From RHKX01 sp963823565 (lineage in GTDB: Bacteria; Actinomycetota; Thermoleophilia; Solirubrobacterales; 70-9), in NCBI GenBank assembly GCA_963823565.1, contig CAWGLR010000001.1, positions 744,001 through 808,000 on the forward strand: a stretch of DNA of 64,000 nucleotides. Reading direction: 5' to 3'. Under the pieces are notes generated by a model that was given only the letters and a program-made list of their open reading frames with translations, had not been told where the DNA came from and ran no database searches. A program made the translations under genes and the position numbers. Position 1 is the stretch's first letter; every line of letters starts with the position of its first letter. This document shows, in pieces, positions 34,699-44,927 of this stretch.

Positions 34699-35549
34699 GC
34701 GGCGAGGCTGACGCATTCGAGCTGCGCGAGATCCGCGGCCCGTCGGCCTTCGGCGGCGGGGCCCGCCGGATGTGGGACCTCCTCTGGCTGATCTCGGTGA
34801 CCGAGTTCAGGACCAAGTACTCCAACACCGGGCTCGGCTACGTCTGGAGCGTGCTGAAGCCGTTCGCGTTCTACGGGATCATCTACCTGGTCGTCAGTCG
34901 CGTCCTCCGGTTCGGCGGCGAGGTCGTCAACTATCCGGCGATGCTGGTCCTCAACCTGGTGATCTTCCAGTACTTCCAGGAGGCCACGGGCGCATCCCTG
35001 AACGCGATTCCGGCGAAGGAGCCGCTCGTCCGGAAGATGCAGTTCCCCCGCATCGTCATCCCGCTCGCGGTCAGCCTGTCGGCCCTGATCACGATGGCGT
35101 TCAACCTCATCGGCGTCCTACTGCTCTTCCTCGTCGACGGCATCGACCCGATGTGGACCTGGCTGCTGTTCCCGTTCGTCCTGCTGGTGCTGGTGCTGCT
35201 GACCACCGCTCTGTCGATGCTGCTCTCGGTCGTCAACGTCCGCTGGCGCGACGTCGCCCAGGGTTGGACCCTTCTCCTCCGCGCTCTCTTCTACGCCTGC
35301 CCGATCCTCTATCCGCTCGATGCCGAGTTCATCCCCGACGGCATCCGCAACCTCTTCGCCGCCAACCCGCTGGCGCCGATCATGGAGCAGGCGCGGATCT
35401 GGGTGCTCGACCCCGGCGCCCCGACCACCGTCGAGCTCAGCGGCTGGCTCTATGGCTTCGCGATACCGGTCGCGGTCATCCTGCTCGCGACCGTCATCGG
35501 CTACTGGTCGTTCGAGCGCGAGGCGCCGCGGGTCGCCGAGGCGATTTGA
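34695..35549 (+). CDS. wzm: Polysaccharide ABC exporter permease (Wzm/TagG-like)
   Basis: 284 residues with six hydrophobic helices typical of ABC-2 permeases. MWDLLWLISVTEFRTKYSNTGLGYVWSVLKP is the amphipathic N-terminus followed by YGIIYLVVSRVLRFGG; a later FYACPILYPLDAEFIPDGIRNLFAANPLAPI is characteristic of Wzm. GTG overlaps the ATPase stop. It forms the channel for the glycan. The next gene (sulfotransferase) starts inside its stop codon, so sulfation and export genes are co-translated. Confidence 0.92.
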   Translation: MSGEADAFELREIRGPSAFGGGARRMWDLLWLISVTEFRTKYSNTGLGYVWSVLKPFAFYGIIYLVVSRVLRFGGEVVNYPAMLVLNLVIFQYFQEATGASLNAIPAKEPLVRKMQFPRIVIPLAVSLSALITMAFNLIGVLLLFLVDGIDPMWTWLLFPFVLLVLVLLTTALSMLLSVVNVRWRDVAQGWTLLLRALFYACPILYPLDAEFIPDGIRNLFAANPLAPIMEQARIWVLDPGAPTTVELSGWLYGFAIPVAVILLATVIGYWSFEREAPRVAEAI

Positions 35550-36247
35550 GCGGCTCCGATCCGCACCCGGTGCGGTTCGCGATCGTCTGTCTGGGACGCA
35601 CCGGCTCAACGCACCTGCAGTCCCAGCTCGACCACCATTCGCAAGCGACCTGCTTCGGCGAGCTCTTCGGCGACGGCAAGGCCCCGACGTTCGCGACCTC
35701 CGGCTCCTCGGACCCCGGCCGCTACATCGACGAGATGCTGGGGGGGGCCGAGGGCCGCGCCGTCGGCCTGAAGCTGCCGCTGAGCTCGATCCGCCGCCAC
35801 CCCGGCGCCGGCGCCGCCTTCGCGCGGGACCCGGACTTCCGGGCGATCAGGCTGGTTCGGCGCAACCGCCTCGCCCAGCTCGTCTCGCGGCGCCTGCTCG
35901 CCCGCACCGGCGTCTCGCAGTCGATCTTCGGCGACTACGGCGAGGCGACCGTCCGGATCGACCCGGACGAGTGCCTCGCGGCCTTCGCCGAGATCGAGGC
36001 GGAGGAGCGGGAGCTCGACGGGCTCGTCGCCGGTCATCCGACGTTCCGCCTGGCCTACGAGGAGCTGGTCGAGGGAGCTCGCGAGGAGGAGCTGCAGCGG
36101 TTTCTCGGCCTCGATCCGGAGGAGCTGCGGTCCTGGTTCACGAAGCTCCGGACCCGCTCGCTCCCGGAGACGATCGAGAACTGGGGCGAGCTCGCGCCGG
36201 CGCTGCGGGCGGCCGGCTTCGGCCGCTTCGTCGAGGACCCGGCCTAG
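35546..36247 (+). CDS. Stf0/LPS-type sulfotransferase, second copy
   Basis: 233 residues from TTG 35546, overlapping the permease stop (TTGA); GTG 35570 just before FAIVCLGRTGSTHL is an alternative. Same order as the protein at 9015: 5'-PSB loop, CFGELFGDG, GLKLPLSSIR, AIRLVRRNRLAQLVSRRLL, YEELVEGAREEELQRFLGL and TIENWGEL. PAPS-dependent sulfation of a sugar is expected. Coupling to Wzm suggests the exported polymer is the substrate. Confidence 0.83.
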   Translation: MSGSDPHPVRFAIVCLGRTGSTHLQSQLDHHSQATCFGELFGDGKAPTFATSGSSDPGRYIDEMLGGAEGRAVGLKLPLSSIRRHPGAGAAFARDPDFRAIRLVRRNRLAQLVSRRLLARTGVSQSIFGDYGEATVRIDPDECLAAFAEIEAEERELDGLVAGHPTFRLAYEELVEGAREEELQRFLGLDPEELRSWFTKLRTRSLPETIENWGELAPALRAAGFGRFVEDPA

Positions 36248-36261
36248 CGGCCGGCGACCGC

Positions 36262-37884
36262 TCAGCCCGGCGCTGGGGCGAGGGCGCAGACGCGGATCTC
36301 GCCGCCGCCGGCGACGGTGGCCTTCCACGGGACCTGCGAGGCATCGGGGCGGAGCGCCAGGGTCGCGGGCTCGCCGGGCGCGAGCTCGCCGGCGGCGACG
36401 ACGGGCTGGTCGCCGAAGCGGCGGAGCGTCACCGAGCCGCCCCCGCTGGAGACGAGCACGGCCCCGCCCGCCGGCAGCTCGACCTCCCCCTCCGCGGCCG
36501 GATCGCACTCGCCCCGCCGCGGGGCCGGCTCGAGCCTCGGCTCCAGCAGCTCGCCGAGCGTCTGGTCCGCCTCCGCGCGCACGGCCGGGGCCGCCGCCGG
36601 GAGCTCCGCGGCGGGGATCGTCAGCGAGCCCCAGCTCTCGACCCCGCGGATGTAGGCGGCCGTGACCGGCTGCTGGGCCATGGCCTCGTCCGGCTGCAGC
36701 TCGAGCGCCACGAGAAAGCCCTGCTGGTTCGCCGCCGTCGAGCGGATCCCGCCCGCGTGCGCCCGCAGCAGGTGGAGGCCCCCCGGGATCGCCAGCACCG
36801 CGACGGCGAGGAGCCCGAGCAGGCCCGCCCGCCCGGGCCTCCAGCCGCGGTACACCTCCCCGGCAATCAGCAGCACGGCGATGCCGACGACCATCAGGTA
36901 GCGCGGCTCGACCGGCGAGCGCTTCGGCCCGTAGACAAGGGAGCCCCCGATCCAGAGGACCAGAAGGATGCCGATCGGGGCCAGGACCGCGGCGCTCGGC
37001 GGGTGCCGGACCGCCCGCCAGACGATCCCGCAGACGGCGACGGCCGCGAGCACGCGGCCCCAGTCGAGGCCCGGCGGCGTGCCGCTGTCGGTGAAGTCGA
37101 TCGCGAACCCGAAGTAGGAGCCGACGGCCGCCGCGAGCGAGTCGGCGGCGTAGGCGGGCGCGAGGAGCACGTTGGCCAGCTCGCCGCTCTCCTGGTCGAA
37201 CTGCCGCGCCCAGAGGAACCAGATCCCGTAGGCGACGAGCGGGAGCAGGCCCACCCACGCGCGGCGCCAGTCGCCCCCGAGCAGCAGCCAGAGCGCGACG
37301 CCGAAGGCGAAGCCGACCCCGGCCTCGATCGAGAAGCAGGCCGCGGTCAGCAGGGCGGCGGCGACGACGTCACCGAGCCGATCACGCCGGTCGAGCATGA
37401 TCAGCGCGCCGAGGCCCGCGGCCGACGCCTGGGCGAACATCATGATGTTCCCCTGGATCAGGACCGGGTTCGCGCCGGCGAACAGCAGGAGGACGGCCGG
37501 GAAGACCGCCGCCGTGCGCCCGACGCGACGCGAGAGGAAGACGAACAGGAGCCATGCGGTGAGGGAGACCGCGGCGATCATCGAGAGCTTGATCGGGAGG
37601 TACTCCGCCCCGAAGATGCTCAGGCTCGCCTCGTAGATCACCCTCGTGACGACGATCGCGTGACCGTTGTGCGGGTGGAAGAGATCTCCCGGGGCCCAGC
37701 CGGTGCTGCCGCCGAAGTAGCCCAGCTCGTCCCCGGTGAAGATGACCCCCCTCGTCAGGTAGAGGGCCACCCCGGCGTAGACGATGATCGCCACCAGGAG
37801 GACCGGTGCCGCGAGGCGATCGAGCCGCTCGAGACCGCCGAGGCGCCGCAACCTGGCCGCGAGCTCTGTCCTCCCCGGCGGCAT
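36262..37884 (-). CDS. GT-C-like polytopic membrane protein, family copy C
   Basis: 540 residues from ATG 37884. Family blocks: LTRGVIFTGDELGYF, WAPGDLFHPHNGHAIVVTR, about ten helices, RSPVEPRYLMVVGIAVL, then an outer domain with VELPAGGAVLVSSGGG, LRRFGDQPVVAAGELAPG and a final IRVCAL. The DEL acidic pair after helix 1 is conserved with copies A and B. It converges on the sulfotransferase at 35546. Function inferred only from GT-C-like topology and neighbours. Confidence 0.72.
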   Translation of the reverse strand: MPPGRTELAARLRRLGGLERLDRLAAPVLLVAIIVYAGVALYLTRGVIFTGDELGYFGGSTGWAPGDLFHPHNGHAIVVTRVIYEASLSIFGAEYLPIKLSMIAAVSLTAWLLFVFLSRRVGRTAAVFPAVLLLFAGANPVLIQGNIMMFAQASAAGLGALIMLDRRDRLGDVVAAALLTAACFSIEAGVGFAFGVALWLLLGGDWRRAWVGLLPLVAYGIWFLWARQFDQESGELANVLLAPAYAADSLAAAVGSYFGFAIDFTDSGTPPGLDWGRVLAAVAVCGIVWRAVRHPPSAAVLAPIGILLVLWIGGSLVYGPKRSPVEPRYLMVVGIAVLLIAGEVYRGWRPGRAGLLGLLAVAVLAIPGGLHLLRAHAGGIRSTAANQQGFLVALELQPDEAMAQQPVTAAYIRGVESWGSLTIPAAELPAAAPAVRAEADQTLGELLEPRLEPAPRRGECDPAAEGEVELPAGGAVLVSSGGGSVTLRRFGDQPVVAAGELAPGEPATLALRPDASQVPWKATVAGGGEIRVCALAPAPG

Positions 37885-37925
37885 CCGGCGAGGTTGTTTA
37901 CCAGGACGGCCGCCGGCGCGCAGCG

Positions 37926-39086
37926 CTAGGCGGGATCCGGGGCGCGCGCCGTGTCGCCCGCGCAGACGACGTTTCGAGACCCCTTCGCCGTGTAGAGGCG
38001 GCGGTCGGCGCGGAGCATGATCGTCTCCGGCAGGTCGTCCTCCCCCTCCCACTCCGCGACGCCGACCGAGATCGTCACGTTGCCGAGCCCGGCGGCCGGA
38101 GTCGCCTGCTCCTCGACCGCCCGCCGCATCTCCTCGGCGAGCTCGGTCGCCGGCAGCAGCCCGCAGCCCATCGTCAGGATCGCGAACTCGTCGCCGCCGA
38201 TCCGGGCGACGACGTCACCGCGGCGAACTCGCTCGGCGAAGAGGCGTGCGAGCGAGCGGAGGACCGCGTCGCCGACCGGGTGGCCGAGCCGGTCGTTGAT
38301 CTCCTTGAGCTGGTCGAGATCGCAGAGCAGGATCGCGAACTCGTCGCCGTGGCGCTTGCTGCGAGCGCACTCCCGCGCCAGCGACTCGTCCCAGGCGCGG
38401 CGGTTGGCGAGGCCGGTGAGCGGGTCCTCGCGGCTGATCCGGTCGAGCTCGAGCACGAGCTCGGAGCTCCGGCGCTGCTCGCGCTCGAGCGCCAGCAGGC
38501 TCTGGAACTCGCGCCAGGCCGAGCGCTCGCGATAGAGCTGGCCGAGGAACGAGATCGCGCAGGCCGTCGCCAGGTAGAAGTAGACGGTCGCGACCGCGTC
38601 GGTGGGGATCGGGTCGGCGAGCAGGAGCACGACGGTGACGATCGCGACGCTCAGACCGCACAGCGCTGCCATGTAGCGCGGCGGCCAGAGGAGCAGGAAC
38701 GCACCGCCGTAGAGCGGGAGCGACATCCCGAGCGCGTAACCGGCGTAGTGGCTCTCGACCGCGACCAGCATCAGCGCGATCCCGAGGTTGACCGCGAGCA
38801 TCGTGCCCAGCATCAGCGGCTCCGGGTGCTGCTTGCCCCAGCGCGTGAAGAGGAGCATCCCGAGGAAGAGCAGGATCGGGACGGTCAGCGCGAGCCGGAT
38901 CACCATGAAGTCGCCGGCGTTGTCGGGCTCGACGAGGTAGTCGAAGACGGTCCAGGCCGGGAACCCGATCGCCGCGATCGCGGCGGCGCTCACGGCCGTT
39001 GCGCGGGTGGCTTCCTTGGTCTCGGTCCTGAACCGAGCCTCGGCCTCGGCCTCGGAGGCCGATCTCGATGTCTCTCCCGTTCCCAT
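37926..39086 (-). CDS. Membrane-anchored diguanylate cyclase (GGDEF)
   Basis: 386 residues. Six to seven hydrophobic helices over residues 30-185 form a membrane input region, then a short linker helix and a GGDEF domain: DPLTGLANRRAW (221-232), LLCDLDQLKEIND with metal Asp256, and GGDEF itself at 297-301. The RRGD at 288-291 is an intact inhibitory I-site (RxxD five residues before GGDEF). Converts two GTP to c-di-GMP with product inhibition. Being within a glycan locus it may regulate surface polysaccharide, though no PilZ or EAL gene is seen here. Confidence 0.92.
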   Translation of the reverse strand: MGTGETSRSASEAEAEARFRTETKEATRATAVSAAAIAAIGFPAWTVFDYLVEPDNAGDFMVIRLALTVPILLFLGMLLFTRWGKQHPEPLMLGTMLAVNLGIALMLVAVESHYAGYALGMSLPLYGGAFLLLWPPRYMAALCGLSVAIVTVVLLLADPIPTDAVATVYFYLATACAISFLGQLYRERSAWREFQSLLALEREQRRSSELVLELDRISREDPLTGLANRRAWDESLARECARSKRHGDEFAILLCDLDQLKEINDRLGHPVGDAVLRSLARLFAERVRRGDVVARIGGDEFAILTMGCGLLPATELAEEMRRAVEEQATPAAGLGNVTISVGVAEWEGEDDLPETIMLRADRRLYTAKGSRNVVCAGDTARAPDPA

Positions 39087-39182
39087 TGCCCCCGATCAGA
39101 GACCGTTTCGACCGATATGCCGATCCCCTTTAGAGATGCGGACGCCGGGGCGCGGCTGCGCTCGCTTAGACTGCCGCCCCCG

Positions 39183-40751
39183 ATGCGGGCGAAGAACCCA
39201 GAGACGTTCGAGGAGAAGCTCTCCTATCTGCGCGAGCTGCGCGAGGCCGCGGTCCACTCCGCGTCGGAGGCGGCGGTCGAGAAGCAGCACGCGAAGGGCA
39301 AGCTGACCGCGCGCGAGCGGATCGAGAAGCTGCTGGATCCGGGCACCTTCGAGGAGCTCGACACGTTCGTTCGCCACCGCACCTACGACTTCGACATGCA
39401 GCGAAACCGGCCTTGGGGCGACGCCGTCGTCACCGGCTACGGCGAGATCGACGGGCGCACGGTCTTCGTCTTCAGCCAGGACTTCACCGTCTTCGGCGGC
39501 TCGCTCGGCGAGGTGATGGCGGAGAAGATGGTCAAGGTCATGGACATGGCGGCGCGGGTCGGCGCTCCGGTCATCGGCCTCAACGACTCCGGCGGGGCGC
39601 GGATCCAGGAGGGCGTGGTCTCCCTCGGCGGTTACGGGGACGTCTTCGTCCGCAACGTCCAGTGCTCGGGCGTGATCCCTCAGATCAGCGTGATCATGGG
39701 CCCCTGCGCCGGCGGCGCCGTCTACTCGCCCGCCATGACCGACTTCATCTTCATGGTCAAGGAGACGTCGCACATGTTCATCACCGGCCCCGACGTGATC
39801 AAGACCGTCACCGGCGAGGAGGTCGAGTTCGAGGAGCTCGGCGGGGCGATGACCCACAACTCCAAGTCCGGCGTCGCGCACTTCGCCTCCGAGGACGAGG
39901 AGAGCTGCCTCGAGGACGTCCGCTACCTCGTCGGCTTCCTACCCTCGAACAACCTCGAGATGCCGCCGCGCGTCGAGCCCTACGACGACCCCGAGCGCGA
40001 GGACCCCGAGCTCGACGGCATCGTCCCGGCCGATCCGCAGAAGCCCTACGACATGCGCAACGTCCTGTCGCTGGTCGTCGACGACGGCGACTTCTTCGAG
40101 GTCCACGAGCACTTCGCCAAGAACATCGTCTGCGGGTTCGCGCGGCTCGACGGGTATCCGGTCGGGATCGTCGGCAACCAGCCGATGCACCTCGCCGGCG
40201 TCCTCGACATCGAGTCCTCCGAGAAGGCCGCCCGCTTCGTCCGCACCTGCGACGCCTACAACGTCCCGCTGGTCACGTTCACCGACGTCCCCGGCTTCCT
40301 GCCCGGCACCTCCCAGGAGTGGAACGGGATCATCCGCCACGGCGCGAAGCTCCTCTACGCGTTCACCGAGGCGACCGTGCCGAAGCTGACGGTCGTCACC
40401 CGGAAGGCCTACGGCGGCGCCTACGACGTCATGAACTCCAAGCACATGCTCGCCGACTTCAACTTCGCCTGGCCGACCGCGGAGGTCGCGGTGATGGGGC
40501 CCGAGGGCGCCGTCAACATCATCTACCGCAAGGACCTCGCTTCCTCGCCGACGCCCGAGGAGCGCCGGCAGAAGCTGATGGACGACTACAAGGCCCGCTT
40601 CGCCAACCCCTACTCCGCGGCCGAGCGCGGCTACATCGACGACGTCATCGAGCCGCGCCAGACGCGGCCGAAGCTGATCCGCGCGCTGCGGACGCTCCAG
40701 ACCAAGCGCGTCGCCCAGCCGCAGCGCAAGCACGGCAACATCCCGCTCTAG
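39183..40751 (+). CDS. pccB: Acyl-CoA (propionyl-CoA) carboxylase, beta subunit
   Basis: 522 residues from ATG 39183, with TAGACT at 39167-39172 upstream. Carboxyltransferase fold: the start KNPETFEEKLSYLRELREAA, ARERIEKLLDPGTFEELD, FVFSQDFTVFGGSLGE, GLNDSGGARIQEG and the oxyanion-hole segment GPCAGGAVYSPAMTDF in the N-half, then FVRTCDAYNVPLVTFTDVPGFLPG and RKAYGGAYDVM in the C-half. It transfers CO2 from carboxybiotin to propionyl- or acetyl-CoA. The biotinylated alpha subunit is not in the window. Feeds methylmalonyl-CoA to the mutase at 9.8 kb. Confidence 0.94.
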   Translation: MRAKNPETFEEKLSYLRELREAAVHSASEAAVEKQHAKGKLTARERIEKLLDPGTFEELDTFVRHRTYDFDMQRNRPWGDAVVTGYGEIDGRTVFVFSQDFTVFGGSLGEVMAEKMVKVMDMAARVGAPVIGLNDSGGARIQEGVVSLGGYGDVFVRNVQCSGVIPQISVIMGPCAGGAVYSPAMTDFIFMVKETSHMFITGPDVIKTVTGEEVEFEELGGAMTHNSKSGVAHFASEDEESCLEDVRYLVGFLPSNNLEMPPRVEPYDDPEREDPELDGIVPADPQKPYDMRNVLSLVVDDGDFFEVHEHFAKNIVCGFARLDGYPVGIVGNQPMHLAGVLDIESSEKAARFVRTCDAYNVPLVTFTDVPGFLPGTSQEWNGIIRHGAKLLYAFTEATVPKLTVVTRKAYGGAYDVMNSKHMLADFNFAWPTAEVAVMGPEGAVNIIYRKDLASSPTPEERRQKLMDDYKARFANPYSAAERGYIDDVIEPRQTRPKLIRALRTLQTKRVAQPQRKHGNIPL

Positions 40752-40757
40752 AACGGG

Positions 40758-42368
40758 TCACCCAGCGGGCGGGAGCGGCTCGCACACCTCCAGCGGGCCC
40801 GCGCTCGAGGTGAGGACCCACGGTTGCGGCGCAGCGTCGCCGGCGACGGTCACCTCGGTCGGCTGGCCCGGCGACATGGCCCCCACCTTCACCGTCGGCG
40901 CCGCGGAGAAGCGCCGTGCCATCAGCGTGCCGCCGGACTTCGAGCGGACGATCGCCGAGCCGGCCGAGAGCTCCACCGCCTCCTGCGGCGCTCCCGCTTC
41001 CCCGCAGCGGCGTCCCGCACCGGAAGCCGCCGGAGGCGCGATCTGGCCCAGCAGGCGATCCGCCTCGGCCCCCTGCTCGGGACTCATCCCACCGAGCTCG
41101 TCGGCCGGGAGGCCGAGCGCTCCGAAGCGCTCGGCCGCCGCCAGGTAGTCGGCCGGAGGCGCCGGCATCGCGATGAAGGGGTGCAGGTCGCGGACGGCCT
41201 CCTCGGGATGGAGCTCGACCATCGTGAGCCGCGCGCGGTTGAGATCGGAGATGGACCTGATCTCGGCGCCGCGTTCGCGGAGCAGCCAGAGGTTCCCGGC
41301 CAGCGAGGCGACGAGCGCGACGACGATCGCCGCTCGCGCCGCGCCACCGAGGACGACGCGGTCGTGGGAGACGCCGACGAGCAGGAGCAGGCCGACCACG
41401 ACGACGAACGCGTAACGAGTCGACTCGGGCCCGCGAAGGGGGCCGTACCCGAGCGACGTGGCCGCCCAGAAGACCAGCAGGAGGGCGAGCGCCGCCCACC
41501 ATGCCGCGGGCGGCGGACGGCGGGCGGCGCCCAGCGCCACCAGGGCGACGAGCAGCGGCAACAGCACCATGCCCCAGTCGGAGGTCGTCGCCTGGCAGGC
41601 TGGACTCCCCGACCAGGTCGACGCCGAGCCCGAGGTAGGCCGCGATCGCCGACGCCGCGGAGTCCGCCGCGAACTCGGGAGCGAGCAGGACGTTGCTCGC
41701 CGTCGTGAACCCCTCGTGGAACTGCCGGGCCCAGATCCACCAGGCCGCGTAGATCACCAGCGGGACCGCGACGATCCAGAGGCGCCGCGGCGAGCGGTCC
41801 TCGATCGCTATCCAGAGCGCGGCGCCGACGGCGAAGGCGACGCCCACCTCGAGCGAGAGGACCGCGAGCACCAGCGCGGCGCAGGCGATGACGTCCGAGC
41901 GTCGTCCCCTGTGCGCGAGCGCCAGCCAGGCGGCCAGGCCGAACAGCGTCGCCTGACCCCACATCGCCGCGTTCCCCTGGATTCCCTCCGGTGAGGAGCC
42001 GAGGAAGAGGATCGCGAGCGCGGCGGCCAGCGCGGCGAACGAGCCCACCCAGCGCGCGAGCAGCTTGAAGAGCAGGAGCGCGATGCCCGCGTTGACCAGC
42101 AGGGTCGTCAGCTCGAAGGGCAGGTGGCTCACCCCGAAGACCCGCAGGTAGACCGCGTACAGCAGGCGTTCGACCGCGATCAGGTGCCCGCCGAACGGGT
42201 CGGCGAGCGCGCGCGGCGTCAGGTCGCCGGTCTCGCTGAAGAGGGCGTACTCGTCGATGATGAAGGTCGCGCCGCGGGTCAGCCAGAGCCCGAGCCCGAT
42301 CGAGAGGCCGCCGCGGCGACCAGCAGCAGGGCGAACGCGAACGGCTCGTCGTCGAGGCGGCGGATCAC
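40758..42368 (-). CDS. GT-C-like polytopic membrane protein, family copy D (two apparent frameshifts)
   Basis: From GTG 42368 the reading is VIRRLDDEPFAFALLLVAAAA; near 42305-42315 it must switch frame to LSIGLGLWLTRGATFIIDEYALF, and near 41590-41597 switch again to DWGMVLLPLLVALVALGAAR, ending VELSAGSAIVRSKSGG and LEVCEPL. Joined, it is about 535 residues with the same blocks as copies A-C. The first-loop acidic pair is IDEY and the GGHLIAVER block replaces NGHLI. No internal stop codons occur in the proper frames, so indel errors are likely. Confidence 0.62.
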
Positions 42369-42497
42369 GGCGGCGGCTCGCGCCTGCGCGATCGCCGGTC
42401 CGCCCCATCACCCCTCAGCTCGATCCTTCGGATCGGCCCCGTGCAGATCGCGACCACGTCAGAGCGCCCTCGAGGTCGCGGTCGCGTCAGCGCGAAG

Positions 42498-43201
42498 TCA
42501 CTCGACCTCGATCGCCTCCGCCGCCGGGTCCGGCTCCCGTCGCGCGCCGGTTGAGCATTCGGTCGTAGAGGCGCTGGCGCGCCCGGCGGGGCACCAGCCG
42601 ACGCAGGCGCAGCGGGTCGCGCCGCAGCAGCCGGTCGAGCCGGGCCTTCTCCGCCCGCGACCAGCGACCGGTAGCGCTCGCTGCCGGCGATCCCGAGGAT
42701 CCGCACCGACTCGAAGTACGGCTCGCACAGCTCGGCGAGCTGCGCCGGGTCGAGCTCGACGTAGTGGTACGGATCGATGATCTCGTCGGGCTTGGCGAAC
42801 GTGAGCCGGTTCGGCGTGACGAAGATGGCGACGCCGTCGGGGGCGACGACCCGCCGCGCCTCGGCGAGGACGCGCTCCGGGTCGGGCACGTGCTCGAGGG
42901 AGTGGACCGAGAGCAGCGCGTCGAAGCGGTCGTCGGCGAACGGGGTCGCCCGCATGTCGGCGACGTGGGTCTCCCGCGCCTGGCCGGCGACGGCCTCGGC
43001 GCAGATGTCGAGCCCGACGGTCTCGCGAGGCGCCAGCAGCTCGTAGCTGTGCCCGACGCCGCAGCCGAGGTCGAGGACGGTGCCCTGGGGGAGGTGCCGG
43101 GCCGCGAGCGCGTAGGCGGCGACGTGCCGCTGCCAGGTCGGGTTGAAGCCTCCCTCGGGCGAGCTCACGCGCTCGCCGGTGATCGCGCCGGCCGGGGTCA
43201 A
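42498..43201 (-). CDS. Class I SAM methyltransferase, two apparent frameshifts near the C-terminus
   Basis: TTG 43201 overlaps the stop of the upstream glycosyltransferase (TTGA). Motif I is VLDLGCGVGHSYELLAP, then TVGLDICAEAVA, DDRFDALLSVHSLEHVPDPERVLAEARRVV and a C-terminal FVTPNRLTFAKPDEI...YHYVELDP segment typical of actinobacterial glycan-cluster methyltransferases. Past residue about 180 the frame must shift near 42655 and again near 42540 to read EKARLDRLLRRDPLRLRRLV... and EPDPAAEAIEVE. About 232 residues when repaired. Confidence 0.68.
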
Positions 43202-43948
43202 GGCGTGAACTTCCGCGAGCGCAGCAGCCGGGTCCGGTGCAGGAGCAGCCGTAGCCCCATCCACAGCGTCTTCAGCCCGTAGACGATCGACGGCTTCAGC
43301 CCGATCGAGGAGACCTCGTCGTCGTAGCGGGTCCGGGCCGGGACCTCGGCGATCCGGTACCCGAAGACGGACGTCTGGTAGAGGACCTCGGAGTCGAAGC
43401 TGAAGTCGATCGAGTTGCGCAGGAACGGGATGCCGAGCAGGAGCTCCTTCGAGTACGCCCGGTAGCCCGAGTGGAGGTCGGTGAGGTGCGTCCCCATGAT
43501 CCGGTTCTCGATCGTCGTCAGGAACCGGTTGGCGGCGATCTTGTAGAGCGGCATGCCCGCCTGCCGGGCGCGGCCCGGGCTCGAGCATCCGGGTGCCGAG
43601 GACGAGGTCGGCCTCTCCCTCGAGGATCGGCGCGATCAGGTCGGGGATCAGGTGCGGCTCGTACTGGCCGTCGGGGTGGAGCATGATCACGACGTCCGCC
43701 TCCCGCTGCAGGGCCTCGAGGTAGCAGGTCTTCTGGTTGCCGCCGTAGCCGACGTTGTGGGGATGCCAGATGACGTGGATCCCCTGCCGCCGGGCGAGCT
43801 CCACGGTCTCGTCGGTCGAGCTGTCGTCGACGAGGATCACCTCGTCGACCCAGCCCTCGGGGATCGCGGCGAACGTGTCCGTCAGCGTCCCCGCCGCGTT
43901 CAGGGCCGGCATCACCACCACGACCTTCTTGCCCGCGCGCTCAGACAC
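43198..43948 (-). CDS. GT2 glycosyltransferase (dolichyl-phosphate mannose synthase-like), one apparent frameshift
   Basis: GTG 43948. KVVVVMPALNAAGTLTDTFA, VILVDDSSTDETVELARR (nucleotide-binding Asp pair), VGYGGNQKTCY and VVIMLHPDGQYEP (DxD-equivalent) define the GT2 polyprenyl-phosphate sugar transferase type. Near 43560-43575 the frame switches, continuing MPLYKIAANRFLTTIENRIMG, DLHSGYRAYSKELL, FSFDSEVL and IAEVPARTRYDDEVSSI. About 250 residues, with no C-terminal membrane helices. It would make polyprenyl-phosphate sugars, the donors GT-C enzymes use. Confidence 0.78.
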
Positions 43949-44848
43949 GGCGCGCCTCGACGTAGACGGTCCCGCCCCGGCGCAGCGCCACCTCGACGGC
44001 GGACATGACGATCGCCGCGGGCAGCAGCGCGACCCCGGCGAGAAGGGCGCCGGCGCGCTTCGCCGGGCCCATCGGCCGCGCTCCGCGCCTCCGGCCTGCG
44101 GATCGCGTCGTAGAGGTTCGGGCTGCCCCGGCAGGAGCCGACGAGGCCGTGCAGCCAGCCGAACACGATCTGCCCGCCGCGCGCGTGGCTCACCCGCTCG
44201 ACGCGCAGGCCGGCGCCGCGAATGCCGTCGATGAGGGCCCGCGCCGGGACGTGCACGAGGTGCCGCGGGAGGTCCAGGTGCAGCCAGCGATCGCCGAAGA
44301 TCCGCGCCTGGAGGCTGTCGATGTTGGGGATGGAGACGATGACGACACCGTCGGGGGCCAGCGCCGCGGACAGTTGCGCGACCTCCTCCCCCGGGTTCGG
44401 AAGGTGCTCGAGACTGTGCCAGAAGACGATCGCCGACCACCTCCCGCGGTCGCGGTCGCGGCATCCGTCTCCGCCCTCCTCGGGGCGCTCGGTCCCGACG
44501 GCCTCGCGGCCTCGCGCCTCCAGGGCTCGGAGCAGGGCGCCGTCGCCGGAGCCGACGTCGAGGACGGGCCCGGGCGGCGCGAGCTCGTCGACGCGGCCCG
44601 CGAGCCTTCCGCGCGACCGCCGCAGGAGCGCGTCGCCCGGGCCCGAGAAGCGACCCCCCTCTGGCCGGTACCAGCCGGCATAGGCGCGATCTAGCTCCGC
44701 GGGGCCGGGAGCGGGCCAGGTCGTGTCGGCGCCGCACTCCGCGCAGCGGAGCCGGCGCTCCCCCGCGCGTCCGCCCGTGCTCAGGCGCGGCGCCGCACCA
44801 CAGGCAGCGCGGCGCCGGCTGTTCGGTCCCGCCCATCCGCGCAATCAT
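43941..44848 (-). CDS. Methyltransferase with N-terminal zinc ribbon, at least two apparent frameshifts
   Basis: Start ATG 44848 or 44836. The N-terminus reads CLWCG...CAECG, a treble-clef/zinc-ribbon pair, once a shift near 44790 is allowed. The core has VLDVGSGDGALLRALEARG (motif I), IVFWHSLEHLPNPGEEV and VVIVSIPNIDSLQARIFGD, then HLDLPRHLVHV, as in class I C-methyltransferase-like proteins of polysaccharide loci. A second shift near 44090 leads to KRAGALLAGVALLPAAIVM, a membrane-like tail, and a TGA at 43941-43943 that overlaps the next GTG. Substrate unknown. Confidence 0.65.
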
Positions 44849-44927
44849 GCCCAACCGGCGGCGCCGCGGCCCGGAGCCCGGCTGCCACCGCGTGCGGATC
44901 CACGAACGTGCTGGGATAGAACGCGAC

